Assembly: GCA_003136315.1 (NCBI GenBank)
Contig: PLDW01000518.1
Location: forward strand, 1-64,000
Direction of reading: 5' to 3'
Length of the DNA: 64,000 nucleotides
Origin: Gemmataceae bacterium
GTDB taxonomy: Bacteria; Planctomycetota; Planctomycetia; Gemmatales; Gemmataceae
Within the stretch, counting starts at the first letter, position 1; each line of letters begins with the position of its first letter. Of the stretch, positions 36,984-46,420 are shown in pieces. The translations under genes and the position numbers were made by a program. The notes beneath the pieces are model-generated. The model made no database searches, was not told where the DNA came from, and was given only the letters and a program-made list of their open reading frames with translations.

Positions 36984-37172
36984 ATGGCCGATACGATCCG
37001 AGAAAAGATTGAGGATGCCGGACAGGCTGCGAAGGACGCAACCAAGAAGGCGGGCGAGAAGATCAAGGAGGGGGCTGAGACCGTTGCCGAGAAGGCCAGT
37101 AATGCGGCCCACTCCGCAGGTCAAGCGGTGAAGGACGCAGGTCAGAAGCTGAAGGACAAGAGCGGCGCGTAA
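36984..37172 (+). CDS. Small LEA-like/apolipoprotein-like amphipathic helix protein
   Basis: The 62-aa protein from ATG 36984 (GGAGAG 5 nt upstream) is almost wholly an amphipathic helix. It has repeating Ala/Lys/Glu 11-mers such as AGQAAKDATKKAGEKIKEGAE and AGQAVKDAGQKLKDKSGA. This is the pattern of group 3 LEA-like and CsbD-like stress proteins, which protect proteins or membranes in desiccation. It is followed by a terminator hairpin, so it is monocistronic. The track start at 36915 lacks a ribosome-binding site. Confidence 0.8.
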   Translation: MADTIREKIEDAGQAAKDATKKAGEKIKEGAETVAEKASNAAHSAGQAVKDAGQKLKDKSGA

Positions 37173-37192
37173 CGCCCAATGACAACCCAACA

Positions 37193-37219
37193 CGGGCCGC
37201 TCCAGTTTGGGGCGGCCCG
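37193..37219 (+). terminator. Terminator hairpin after the LEA-like gene
   Basis: CGGGCCGC (37193-37200) pairs with GCGGCCCG (37212-37219). It lies 20 bp after the stop codon and is followed by ATACGTTTATG. Confidence 0.7.
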
Positions 37220-38003
37220 ATACGTTTATGTCCAGCATCAGATGACTTAGGTTTCCGAGGTTCTCGACCATTGCCGGGGGGGAGAGGCGCGAGTGCGGGG
37301 TCGTGGATGCGTGCCATAGGAAGCAGCAGCCCTGACCGAGGCGGCCATCATTCCCCCTCGATCCCCACCCGAGTGTTACTGTGCAAATGCGGTTTGGAGC
37401 GACCGTTGCCACAAAAAATCCATCAATCTGACCTCAATATCGGTGAATGGGCTTGGCCTTGATTGCTGCCAGGGTGACCAACTACCAACCTGGCATCCCC
37501 GTTCGTCCGGATGCCTCCAGGGGGGCGGTCGAACTCGGCTACCGGCGACTTTCCCGGCTTAGGCACACGACAATCACCAAGAGAGTCGTCATTGGTCCGT
37601 TGGGGGGCTGTTAGCCAACCGCACTTAACATCTTCGCTCGACGTAAGTCCTTTGTCGAAACGACTTGGGGCGATGAAACTCAGTGTTTTTGATGTCTGGT
37701 GATCTGGCTGGTTTTCCAGGTCACCGAGGGGTTTCACTGGGTTTCATAGGGATTTTTACCCTCCCCAAGATGTTAAGTCGGGTTGGCTGTTAGCCCGAGG
37801 GAAACAAACGCCAGCAGGCCAACTGTCGTGTCGAACAGCTTCGCATGAAGTGGAGTCTCATCTTCCCATCCGGTTATGGCTCCCACCAGCGGAAGCGTGG
37901 CGTCCCAGAACGCCACTCGCAGATGCTGCACCCAAATAACAGAAGAAGCCGACGGTCCGCGCCCTGGGCTTCCGGTGATGGCGATGTCGCCTACCAACTT
38001 TCG
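37220..38003. other. 780-bp gene-free region
   Basis: Nothing supported was found. A 74-codon minus-strand ORF (37773-37997) directly follows the YihY gene but has no recognisable features and no ribosome-binding site. Confidence 0.5.
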
Positions 38004-38903
38004 TCAGACTTTCATCCCGCCCTCTTCCGACTTCGCTGGCTCGGCGTTCGCCGCTGGCCGGATCTGCCGCCCGGCATGTTGGGCCGTTACCTTGGTCAGT
38101 TCGGCCCCGAAGAACAGGATCAGACCGGAGTAATAGACCCAGACGATGAACGCCACTAACGACCCTGCTGCCCCAAACGGAGTCGAAACTCCACCATGAC
38201 CTAAATAGATGCTGATCAGGTACTTTCCAACGGTGAATAGCGCCGCCGTGACCGCCGCTCCGAACCACACATCCCGCCAACCAATTTCCGCATCCGGAAG
38301 GAACTTGAAGATCAGGGCGAACAGGGCCATCACGATCAGATAGCCGAAGAGGAAATTCGCCGCCTGCATGAGAGCCGGTAGGACCGGAACAATTCCCCCC
38401 AGATACCCGCTGAACGCCGCCAAGGCGGTGGTGATCACCAGGCTGACCAGGAGCAGGAACCCGACCACCAGGACCATACCGAACGACAGAAATCGGTCGC
38501 GCACCATAACCCAGATTCCCCGTCCGGGTTTTGGCTGCACGCCCCACGCGGTGTTGAGGGCATCCTGTAACTCGCCAAATACTCCGGACGCGCCGAACAG
38601 TAGTGTGGCGATCCCGATGATCGTCGCCACCACCCCTTCTTTGGGCCTATTCGCACGTTCGACCGTCGTTTTCGCAACCTCCGCTCCGGCGTCGCCGACC
38701 AGGTCGCGCAGTTGATCCGTCAGTGCCCCGGTCGCGGCCTCCGGGCCGAACACCGCTCCGGCAATGGCGATGGCGATCATAAAGAGTGGGGCGAGTGACA
38801 GAAGAGTATAGAAGGCGACCGCGGCGGAAAGCCGTGTGGCCTTGTCATCGACCCAGTCCGAGGCGGCCTCACGAACGATTGACCAGGTGCTGCGCAGGGT
38901 CAT
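38004..38903 (-). CDS. YihY/virulence factor BrkB family membrane protein
   Basis: The 299-aa protein has six predicted membrane segments and the family signatures RLSAAVAFYTLLSLAPLF, LFGASGVFGELQDALNTAW, and FGAAGSLVAFIVWVYYSGLILFFGAELT. The YihY family, formerly mistaken for RNase BN, consists of inner-membrane proteins of unsettled transport function. A soluble charged tail ends the protein. A broken second copy of the family lies at 29048-29262. A convergent small ORF downstream was not accepted. Confidence 0.92.
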   Translation of the reverse strand: MTLRSTWSIVREAASDWVDDKATRLSAAVAFYTLLSLAPLFMIAIAIAGAVFGPEAATGALTDQLRDLVGDAGAEVAKTTVERANRPKEGVVATIIGIATLLFGASGVFGELQDALNTAWGVQPKPGRGIWVMVRDRFLSFGMVLVVGFLLLVSLVITTALAAFSGYLGGIVPVLPALMQAANFLFGYLIVMALFALIFKFLPDAEIGWRDVWFGAAVTAALFTVGKYLISIYLGHGGVSTPFGAAGSLVAFIVWVYYSGLILFFGAELTKVTAQHAGRQIRPAANAEPAKSEEGGMKV

Positions 38904-38984
38904 TTCGGCCTCATTGTTCGTTACGATCTCTTCGCATGGTCGGTTTTCATCATCAATTCGTATCCTTCCTCACTCGTGAGCCCG

Positions 38985-39465
38985 GGCAAGTCCGTCTTGG
39001 AAAGCTTGCTGCCCTCAAGGAGAAGGCCAGGTAGTTGGTGTCCCCCGTCATCTACGCCAACGACAACTTTGGGCGGTGGCGGTCGGACCTCGCAGCATGG
39101 TCGAGCGTTGCCTGGAACCGGAGTGCCCTGGGAAGTTGGACGCGGAACTTCTCCGGCCTGGGCCAGCAGACGACTGTGTGCTCAAGCCGAAGCACTCGAC
39201 ATTCTTCTCGACCACCCTCGACACGTTGCTTCGCTATCTGGGCACCGAAATGGTGGTGATCGGAAGTTTCGTCGCCGACATCTGCGTTCTGTTCACCGCC
39301 AACGATGCGTACATGCGGGACCTGCGGAATGTCATCGCCTCTGACGGCGTCGCCTCGAACAACCCTGCTGATCGCGATGCGGCCCTCGCTCTGGTGCGGC
39401 GAGTCCTGATAGGGGCAACGCCGCGATCAGGGAAGGTGGACTTCACGGCTCTGGCCTCACTATAG
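38985..39465 (+). pseudogene. Isochorismatase-family hydrolase relic
   Basis: The sequence reads GKLAALKEKAR, TAG, then VSPVIYANDNFGRWRSDL. After a frame change near 39100 it continues as LRPGPADDCVLKPKHSTFFSTTLDTLLRYLG and FVADICVLFTANDAYMRDL. That is the body of a cysteine hydrolase of the isochorismatase family, with the catalytic Cys in ADICVLF. The N-terminal strand carrying the catalytic Asp is missing, so it is truncated, stopped and frameshifted. Confidence 0.8.
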
Positions 39466-39553
39466 CTCGCTGCCCCCAGGGTGCGGCCCGCGAATTGCAT
39501 GCATGCCTCGTGCCGAGGATTTCTCCAGCAAACACCCCTCCCGGAGCCCCGAC

Positions 39554-40138
39554 ATGCCCTTGGACTCACTCCACAGCCTCTACGTGGACGAATTGAAGGA
39601 TCTTTACAGCGCTGAGAACCAGCTTCTGAAGGCCCTTCCACGAATGGCGAAGAAGGCGTCTGCACCGGAACTGAAGACGGCGTTCACCGAGCATTTGGAG
39701 GTGACCCGCAAGCAGGTCGAGCGGCTGGACCAGATCTTCACCGCCCTTGGAGCCAGTCCCAAGGGGAAAAAGTGCAAGGCGATGGAGGGGCTAATCGCGG
39801 AGGGCAAGGAGGTACTCGACGAGGACGGTGAGCCAGCCGTGATCGACGCCGCGCTCATCGCCTGCGGCCAGCGGGTCGAGCACTACGAGATGGCCGGGTA
39901 CGGGTGCGTCCGGACGTTCGCCAAACTCCTCGGGTACGAGGATGCGGCCTCTCTTCTCCAAGAGACGCTGAATGAGGAAGGGGAGGCCGACAAGAAGCTG
40001 ACCGCGTTGGCGGAAACCGTGATCAACGTCAAGGCCGAGAGCGGTAAAGGGGACGATGGCGGAAATCCGCCTGCCGCAGGAGCCAAGACCGGCGTGGCAA
40101 AACCACGAGCGAAAGGGAAACAATCCGCTCGCACTTGA
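39554..40138 (+). CDS. DUF892 (YciE/YciF) ferritin-like protein
   Basis: The 194-aa protein from ATG 39554 is a ferritin-like four-helix protein of the DUF892/YciF family. It shows LYVDELKDLYSAENQLLKALPRMAKKA, HLEVTRKQVERLDQIF, and a second half with EHYEMAGYG and AKLLGYEDAASLLQETLNEE. The regular E, EH and E positions could hold a di-metal site. These proteins are stress-linked in enterics, with no settled activity. The last 35 residues are Lys/Ala-rich and disordered. The track start at 39503 adds 17 unconvincing residues. Confidence 0.9.
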   Translation: MPLDSLHSLYVDELKDLYSAENQLLKALPRMAKKASAPELKTAFTEHLEVTRKQVERLDQIFTALGASPKGKKCKAMEGLIAEGKEVLDEDGEPAVIDAALIACGQRVEHYEMAGYGCVRTFAKLLGYEDAASLLQETLNEEGEADKKLTALAETVINVKAESGKGDDGGNPPAAGAKTGVAKPRAKGKQSART

Positions 40139-40219
40139 CTCGTCACAGTTGCAGAAAACTCATACCGTCTCTCTTCGGCTGAAGTATCTTGAGACTACCA
40201 CCTGCTGGCCCATACTCGC

Positions 40220-41065
40220 ATGGTCGCTTCGCTCATAATCAGTTGTTTTCCACGTACCCAAAGCCTGTATCGGCATGAGACCACGCATCGGCGTGCAGTC
40301 CTTAGCTATGTGCTCCTGGTCATTGCCATTCCCGGGTGTGAACGGCCCACCCCAGGTGATCCTGATGTCGGCCCAGGCGGGCGCCAGCAACACCTCGCCT
40401 TGTCGCCCCGGCAGGAACTAGCCACCGGGAGACGGGTCTATCAGCAGGTGCTGGACGAATTTCGCGGCAAGATCCTGGTGGACGACAGTTCCGAATCGCG
40501 GCGGGTTGACGTAGTGATCAACCGTCTTGCCCAGGCGACCGAGATCGAACCACTCCAACGGGAGATCCTTCTGCGGGTAAGGGGCTATCGATTTGAATGG
40601 GAATGGCATGTCATCCGGGAACCCCAGGTCAACGCCTTTTGCCTCCCGGCCGGCAAGATGGTGGTGTTCACAGCGATCCTTCCCATCGCTGAGAACGATG
40701 ACCAATTAGCCACTGTTCTGGGCCACGAGATGGCTCACGCTCTGGCCCACCACGCCAGCGAGCGGGTGGCCCGCGAGCAGTCGGGGGCGAACATCCTTCG
40801 CAGCCTGTCGTACGACCGAATGCAGGAGTCGGAGGCCGACCACATCGGCCTATTTCTCATGACGTTTTCTGGTTACGACCCAGAGCAGGCGGTCGCATTC
40901 TGGGAGCGGATGCACTCGGCGGCAGGTACTCATGGCAAGCCGCCCGAGTTCCTTTCTGATCACCCGAGCGACGAGCATCGGGTTAGGGATCTCCAGGAGT
41001 GGGTACCGAAGGCGAAGGCGGCGAAGAAAGCATTCGATGAAGGTCGGATCGCTTCAGGTCGGTGA
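40220..41065 (+). CDS. M48-family zinc metallopeptidase, probable lipoprotein
   Basis: The 281-aa protein has the zinc motif HEMAH (169-173) and the third ligand in ESEADHIGL (about 208), which define an M48 peptidase of the LoiP/YcaL/BepA kind. These act in outer-membrane protein quality control. The N-terminal hydrophobic VLSYVLLVIAIPGC ends in a plausible lipobox, so it is likely membrane-anchored in the periplasm. The stretch between the HEMAH helix and LSYDRMQESEAD is only about 25 residues, roughly 35-40 shorter than I expect, so a helix may be missing. The exact start is unsure. Confidence 0.82.
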   Translation: MVASLIISCFPRTQSLYRHETTHRRAVLSYVLLVIAIPGCERPTPGDPDVGPGGRQQHLALSPRQELATGRRVYQQVLDEFRGKILVDDSSESRRVDVVINRLAQATEIEPLQREILLRVRGYRFEWEWHVIREPQVNAFCLPAGKMVVFTAILPIAENDDQLATVLGHEMAHALAHHASERVAREQSGANILRSLSYDRMQESEADHIGLFLMTFSGYDPEQAVAFWERMHSAAGTHGKPPEFLSDHPSDEHRVRDLQEWVPKAKAAKKAFDEGRIASGR

Positions 41066-41110
41066 TAGATACGAGATCAATGTTCAGAATAACCATCAAG
41101 GGAGATTTCG

Positions 41111-41278
41111 ATGAGTACGGATGGCGGGTTGGGCGGCGGCGGATTCTTCGGACGATCTGGACTTGGAGCGGGTGGGCAGTATGGGGCGTGGCCGGGATGC
41201 GGATGCAGTAGTCTGTTTATCATTCTTGCCGGGGTTCTCTTGGTGTTCGGGGGTTGCCTCCGGACGATCGGGATGTGA
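41111..41278 (+). CDS. Small Gly-rich membrane protein, 55 aa (below ORF-track cutoff)
   Basis: ATG 41111, 10 nt after AAGGGAG, opens a 55-codon ORF. A glycine-rich soluble head (STDGGLGGGGFFGRSGLGAGG) is followed by CGC and a single hydrophobic helix, SSLFIILAGVLLVFGGCL. Its position 45 bp after the M48 gene and 47 bp before another small membrane protein suggests an operon. No family was recognised. Good ribosome-binding site placement and a clean membrane helix support it. Confidence 0.6.
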   Translation: MSTDGGLGGGGFFGRSGLGAGGQYGAWPGCGCSSLFIILAGVLLVFGGCLRTIGM

Positions 41279-41325
41279 TCCGACACCCCAGCAATTCAAC
41301 TTACTCAATTAAGAGGTTAATCGAC

Positions 41326-41628
41326 ATGCGAGCACTCTGTGGTGCGATCATAACGGCTGGAGCACTGATCGGGCTGGGACTGACCTCGATCGGGATCGGC
41401 CAACGCTACACGATGGAGAAAGCCGTCACCCCAGGTGGTGAACCCGTACTGGTCCGGCTGTCACAGATGGACAGCCCCCTCATCTTCATCCTGGTTTTCT
41501 TGACTTCGCTTGCGGTGATCGGTTTGGCCGTATCGTTCCTGGGGTTGGCATACCATCATCACCGCCGGGAGCGAGAACACCTTCTAAGACAGAAGGCGAA
41601 TGTCCCGCCCGCTCGGTTAGTCACGTAA
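41326..41628 (+). CDS. Small two-helix membrane protein, 100 aa
   Basis: The ORF from ATG 41326 (AAGAGG 9 nt upstream) encodes two transmembrane segments, about residues 4-24 (ALCGAIITAGALIGLGLTSIG) and 51-75 (PLIFILVFLTSLAVIGLAVSFLGLAY). They are joined by a polar loop, and a basic His/Arg-rich tail follows (HHHRREREH). I do not recognise the family. It ends a plus-strand run of peptidase and small membrane proteins. Confidence 0.72.
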   Translation: MRALCGAIITAGALIGLGLTSIGIGQRYTMEKAVTPGGEPVLVRLSQMDSPLIFILVFLTSLAVIGLAVSFLGLAYHHHRREREHLLRQKANVPPARLVT

Positions 41629-41687
41629 TACGCCTGATCAGGTGCCCGTCTCGTTAGAATGAGTTCCCTCCTGCTCACTGTCTTGGG

Positions 41688-42668
41688 TCACTTCCGAGCC
41701 AGGAAGAGCGTAGTCAAGCACGTGAGTTCGGCGTCTGGACGACAGAACAGGGACATCGGATTACCCGGATCGATCGCCCGATCAAAAGCAGCAAGTACAG
41801 AATTTGACAAATAATCAGCGATAAATATTCGTTTTTCCTTCAGGTGAATCCGCAGATACCGCCGCACTGCGGGGTTGAAGGGGGCATGACGGTCGGCAGC
41901 GAATGTCTTCCGCCACTCCAATCGCAGTCCGGCATCGAGTAAGAACCGGTACACTCGTCGGGACGGCGACACTCCCGCACATGATCCGTACCTCTTCCGG
42001 GCAGCCTCTGCGACAGCTCGGTGGACATCGAGTTCGAGGTCCACCGGTCCGTTCAACACGACTCGATGGAATTCGTCGTCCTCCAGCACGGTCACGATCC
42101 CACCTGGCCGAACAACCCGCCGCATCTCTTTCAGTGCGGCGACGGGATCATTCAGGCTGATCAGGCTCCTGGCACACCAGACCACATCGAACAGGTCGTC
42201 ATCGAAGGGCAGGTGATAGGAATCCGCTTTCACGCATTTGACCGAGGAAAGCCGTACTCGTCGGCCAACAGCCGTCCGGGCACGGTCGAGATAGGCGTCG
42301 GACAGGTCAGACGCGGTGACCGTTCCGAACGGATACAGGCGACGTGCAAGGGCGACTGAATAGAAACCGTCCCCACAAGGAGCGTCGAGCACCTGGCTTC
42401 CCATCGGCAGGGGAATGGACCGGATGGCTTGATGGAGTTCGCGGCCAAACGCCCTGTGAAACGCCAGCAGCGAAGAAGAGTCATCGGGCGAAGGGTCGGG
42501 TGACTCGGTGGAAGGCATAAAGTGGCATTGCAGAATTTGGAATGTGGGTGGGTCCCAGAGAGACAGGTGCAGCCACCGTGCCATGCTCTCGCCCAGCGCC
42601 GTAAACAATCTGCACGAGGTGACCGGTGGAGCGGACAGTAACTGCGCCATGATAGCCCGCCGGATCAA
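41688..42668 (-). CDS. Class I SAM-dependent methyltransferase
   Basis: The 326-aa ORF has motif I VLDAPCGDGFYSVALARRL, an acidic motif II at the end of strand 2 (TASDLSDAYLDRAR), motif IV FDVVWCARSLISLNDPVAAL and post-motif MRRVVRPGGIVTVLEDD. This is the pattern of small-molecule methyltransferases of the UbiE/Methyltransf_11 group. The substrate is unknown. The first 50 residues contain alternative starts (M28 and M51, the latter at 42518), and the real start is undecided. It is convergent with the small membrane protein gene. Confidence 0.85.
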   Translation of the reverse strand: MIRRAIMAQLLSAPPVTSCRLFTALGESMARWLHLSLWDPPTFQILQCHFMPSTESPDPSPDDSSSLLAFHRAFGRELHQAIRSIPLPMGSQVLDAPCGDGFYSVALARRLYPFGTVTASDLSDAYLDRARTAVGRRVRLSSVKCVKADSYHLPFDDDLFDVVWCARSLISLNDPVAALKEMRRVVRPGGIVTVLEDDEFHRVVLNGPVDLELDVHRAVAEAARKRYGSCAGVSPSRRVYRFLLDAGLRLEWRKTFAADRHAPFNPAVRRYLRIHLKEKRIFIADYLSNSVLAAFDRAIDPGNPMSLFCRPDAELTCLTTLFLARK

Positions 42669-43058
42669 CCGAAGTCACACATGAGAGAGGGTTTCCCCAA
42701 GGTATTACTGGAACAGCGATTCGGGAAATAGTGCCAGCAGCCGGCCAACACAGTCCGTGCCACCAAACGCTCGAATCCGAGAGTTTGAGTCCCCTGGGCA
42801 CGATGTTCTACCCCGCAGAACACCCGACGAGAGCCGACTGGTAGGATCTGCTAGACCCCTCTAAAATGACCGCTTCCATCGTGGACGTACTTGAATCTCA
42901 GCGATGAGGTGGCGGAGTCGGCAACAAAGGATGCAAAACCGGCCGTACCGATTGGGGTTCTCGCTCCAAGGTCCATTGAGTTTCTGATTTGGGTTCAATC
43001 GACTTCTCTGGCCCGCGGTGGAGACTCAACAGCCGATGGCAGCAAATAAGGTGCAGGA
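42669..43058. other. Divergent spacer, no gene seen
   Basis: 390 bp between the methyltransferase and the CHASE3 kinase. Nothing on either strand looks coding. Confidence 0.5.
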
Positions 43059-46000
43059 ATGCGTCACGGTCTGGATCGAGGCGTGAGCATCGGGATCGTG
43101 CTACTCGCCACAATGATTGTGGGAATCGCTGCAACCTCTTACCTCAATACGCGGAAATTGCGTGATGACAACGCTCGGGCTTCCCAGAGCCGAAATGTGA
43201 TCGATGCCGTTGCGACGATCCGAGCCGATGTGAGGAAACTCCAGGCCGGTCAGCGAGCGTACATTATCTCAGGAGTCGAAGACTGGCTGGCCCCTTACCA
43301 CGAGGCGTCGTCCGCCCTCAAGGCTGAGTCCTCCACACTCAAATCCCTCACCGCCGACGACTCGGATCAGCGATCACGGGCAGAAACCGTGTCGAGGGAG
43401 ATCGAGAGCGGAATTCACAGTCTGAATCAGGTCATCGCACTCCGCCGGAAGGACGGTTATGAGGCTGTGCTCGCATTCTCACTGAAGCGGGGGAGCCGGA
43501 GTTTCGTCGATCCACTCCTCGAAACTCTCACAGAAATGGACCGAGACGAGCGAACCCGGCTTGCCGCCTGGGAGTTCCAGGCCCAGGAGGCCTACGCCAG
43601 ATCGGTTCTCTATGGTCTTGCTGCTGCTGTCCTCGGCTTGGTCGCAGTGGGTTTGTTCGTCGCGGTACTCAGGCGCAGCATCCTCAGACGGATCCGTGAT
43701 GCTTCTCGCCTCGAAGCCCAGCGGGAATTGCTCTCGACGACCTTGTCGAGTATCGGGGACGCCGTCATCGCGACCGACGCTGCTGGCCGTGTCACTTTCC
43801 TGAACCCTGTCGCCCAGAAATTGACGGGATGGGCTCAAGGCGATGCAGTCGGTCATCCTCTGACCGAAATCTTCCCGATTATCAACGAGACAACGCGGCT
43901 GCCGGTGGAGAATCCTGCGTTTCGGGCGTTGAAAGAGGGAGTGGTCGTCGGCCTGGCCAACCATACCCTCCTAATCGCAAGGGATGGAACTGAGCGACCA
44001 ATCGATGACAGCGCTGCTCCGATGCGAGACGGTGCCGGTGTCATCATCGGAACGGTCCTGGTCTTCCGCGATGTCACCGAGAGGAAGCAAGCAGAAGAAG
44101 CCCTCCGCGGGAGCGAGGCTCGGTATCGGGCAATTGTCGAGGCCACGCCTGAATGCGTGAAACTCGTCAGTCCGAATGGCACGTTGCTCCAAATGAACCC
44201 TGCGGGTTTGGGCATGGTCGAAGCGGATCATGCGGACTCCGTCCTGGGCCAGTGCATTTACCATGTGCTCTCGCCGACATCTCGTGGGGAATACCAGGCG
44301 TTCAATGAGCGGGTCTGCCGGGGTGAAGGAGGGAGACTCGAATTCGACATCATCGGACTGAAGGGCACCCTCCGACATATGGAGACCACGGCAGTTCCGC
44401 TCCCCACCCCTGGGGGCGGGTTTAACCACCTGGCGGTGACCAGAGACGTCACGGACCGTCGACAGGCCGAGGCTGACAAGCAGCGGCTGCTGCGTGAGGT
44501 GGAAGCCGAACGCGAGCAGCTCGCGCAGGTCTTCCAAATGGCACCGTCATTCATGTGCGTCTTGCGAGGCCCGGACCATGTCTACGAGCGCGCCAACGAG
44601 CGGTACTTCGAGCTGGTTGGTCGTCGCGATTTCATCGGTCGGAGGCCCCGGGAGGCGTTCCCGGAAGTGGCGAGGCAAGGGTTCTTCGAGATCCTCGACA
44701 CCGTCTATAAGACCGGCGAGCCGTTTGTTGGGAAAGATATGCCCATCGTCATCTGCCGAGGCGGGACGATGGAAGAGCGTTATCGGGAGTTCGTCTACCA
44801 GCCGCTTCGCGACGGTAACGGGGCCGTCTCGGGGATCCTCGTCAACGGTATTGACCTGACCGATCGCAAGCGCGTTGAGGCGGAGAGAGCGCGGGACGCG
44901 ATTCTGCTCGCCAATGTGCATGATGCCGTGGTCGTGACCAACCTCGACGGAATTGTCACTTACTGGAATGATGGTGCCACGCGGCTTTTCGGCTGGACTG
45001 TGGAAGAGATGCTGGGGCGCCCCTACGCCGATCGATTCCCTGAGCCGGTGCGGTCCTGGGTGGCAGCTGAGATCCGGTCGCGAGCGGAGGGATCGGAATG
45101 GACGGGGGAATATGAGGACTACCGAAAAGATGGCTCTCGGGTCTGGATCGACGCCCGGGTCACCAGGGTGAGCGACACGGATGGTCGAATGGTCGGCATC
45201 CTCGGCCTCTCCCACGACATTACTGAGCGCAAGAGAGCAGAGGCCGCGCTGAAGGAGATGGACCGGAGGAAAGACGATTTCATCGCCCTTCTGGCGCATG
45301 AACTCCGGAATCCGCTGGCCCCTATTCGCAACGGCCTTCAGGTGATGCAACTCTCGGACGATCCGGCAAACCGAGAGAGAGTGCAAGCGATGATGAGTCG
45401 CCAGCTCTCGCACATGGTGCGACTGGTCGACGACCTCCTCGATGTGTCTCGGATCGGCCGCAACAAGATGGAGTTGCGGAGGGCAACGATCTCATTGGCC
45501 GAGATGGTCGAAAGTGCCGTGGAGACGGCCCGACCGGTCATTGACGAAGCCGGTCACGAGTTGACCGTTTCACTTCCCTCGCGGGAGATCCTTCTCAATG
45601 CGGATTTGACCCGATTGGCACAAGTGTTCAGCAACCTACTCACGAACAGCGCCAAGTATACCGAACGAGGCGGTCGAATCGAGCTATCGGCTGAGCAGAG
45701 AGACGGGATCGTGGTCGTGACAGTGCGAGACACGGGAATCGGTATCCCAGCCGAGGCCCTTCCGACCATCTTCGACATGTTCTCCCAGGTGGACCGGCCG
45801 ATCGAACGGAGCGGCGGCGGGCTTGGGATCGGGTTGGCGCTGGTCAAAGGGTTGGTGGAAATGCACGGCGGGACGGTAACGGCCTGGAGTGATGGCCAGG
45901 GGATGGGGAGTTCGTTCACAGTCAATCTGCCGATTTTGGCCGAGCCGCCGGAACTCATGCCGACGACGCTGTCCGACGGGGATCGGGGAGCAGCAGGCAT

Positions 46001-46373
46001 GGGCCATCGCATTCTCGTTGTGGATGACAATCCGGACGGAGCGGAGAGCCTGGCCCTCATGCTCGAACTTCTCGGAAACGAGGTTCAAACGGCGAATGAT
46101 GGTCTCGCCGCGGTGGATCTGGCCGAAGCGTTCAGGCCCGAGGTGATCCTTATGGACGTGGGGATGCCGAAACTCGACGGTCTTGAAGCAACGCGGCGGA
46201 TCCGCGAGGAGCCGTGGGGCAAGACGATCACCATTTTCGCTCTGACGGGCTGGGGACAGGAGGGAGATAAGGAACGGTCGCGGGAGGCGGGGTGCGATGG
46301 GCATCTGGTCAAGCCGGTCGCCCGACGTGATCTTGAGACCCTACTGGGCGAATTCGGGAGGAAGCCAGAGTAA
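43059..46373 (+). CDS. Membrane hybrid histidine kinase with CHASE3 sensor
   Basis: A 1,104-aa protein from ATG 43059. It is the only kinase here with membrane anchors, at about residues 9-28 and 187-208. Between them is a helical CHASE3-type extracytoplasmic sensor (RKLQAGQRAYIISGVEDWLAPYHEA). Four PAS domains follow (about 225-350, 355-475, 485-605 and 615-735; the second has ECVKLVSPNGTLLQMNPAG). Next come His[12 protein letters not shown] (about 748), HATPase (NLLTNSAKY, GGLGIGL) and receiver VVDDNPDGAE/LMDVGMPKLDG (about 980-1100). Fifty base pairs downstream is a convergent stand-alone receiver, a likely partner. Confidence 0.93.
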   Translation: MRHGLDRGVSIGIVLLATMIVGIAATSYLNTRKLRDDNARASQSRNVIDAVATIRADVRKLQAGQRAYIISGVEDWLAPYHEASSALKAESSTLKSLTADDSDQRSRAETVSREIESGIHSLNQVIALRRKDGYEAVLAFSLKRGSRSFVDPLLETLTEMDRDERTRLAAWEFQAQEAYARSVLYGLAAAVLGLVAVGLFVAVLRRSILRRIRDASRLEAQRELLSTTLSSIGDAVIATDAAGRVTFLNPVAQKLTGWAQGDAVGHPLTEIFPIINETTRLPVENPAFRALKEGVVVGLANHTLLIARDGTERPIDDSAAPMRDGAGVIIGTVLVFRDVTERKQAEEALRGSEARYRAIVEATPECVKLVSPNGTLLQMNPAGLGMVEADHADSVLGQCIYHVLSPTSRGEYQAFNERVCRGEGGRLEFDIIGLKGTLRHMETTAVPLPTPGGGFNHLAVTRDVTDRRQAEADKQRLLREVEAEREQLAQVFQMAPSFMCVLRGPDHVYERANERYFELVGRRDFIGRRPREAFPEVARQGFFEILDTVYKTGEPFVGKDMPIVICRGGTMEERYREFVYQPLRDGNGAVSGILVNGIDLTDRKRVEAERARDAILLANVHDAVVVTNLDGIVTYWNDGATRLFGWTVEEMLGRPYADRFPEPVRSWVAAEIRSRAEGSEWTGEYEDYRKDGSRVWIDARVTRVSDTDGRMVGILGLSHDITERKRAEAALKEMDRRKDDFIALLAHELRNPLAPIRNGLQVMQLSDDPANRERVQAMMSRQLSHMVRLVDDLLDVSRIGRNKMELRRATISLAEMVESAVETARPVIDEAGHELTVSLPSREILLNADLTRLAQVFSNLLTNSAKYTERGGRIELSAEQRDGIVVVTVRDTGIGIPAEALPTIFDMFSQVDRPIERSGGGLGIGLALVKGLVEMHGGTVTAWSDGQGMGSSFTVNLPILAEPPELMPTTLSDGDRGAAGMGHRILVVDDNPDGAESLALMLELLGNEVQTANDGLAAVDLAEAFRPEVILMDVGMPKLDGLEATRRIREEPWGKTITIFALTGWGQEGDKERSREAGCDGHLVKPVARRDLETLLGEFGRKPE

Positions 46374-46420
46374 TGGATTCAAGCGAGTTACAGGGAATAT
46401 CTGGGTCAGCGACTCACACT

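Noticed and set aside
37773-37997. 74-codon minus-strand ORF after the YihY gene
   Set aside because: There is no ribosome-binding site, no motif, and only a TTG start. It may be chance.
43059-46373. Large antisense ORFs over the kinase genes (for example 11909-13876 on the minus strand)
   Set aside because: High GC makes long antisense frames common. The forward frames carry complete kinase domains.
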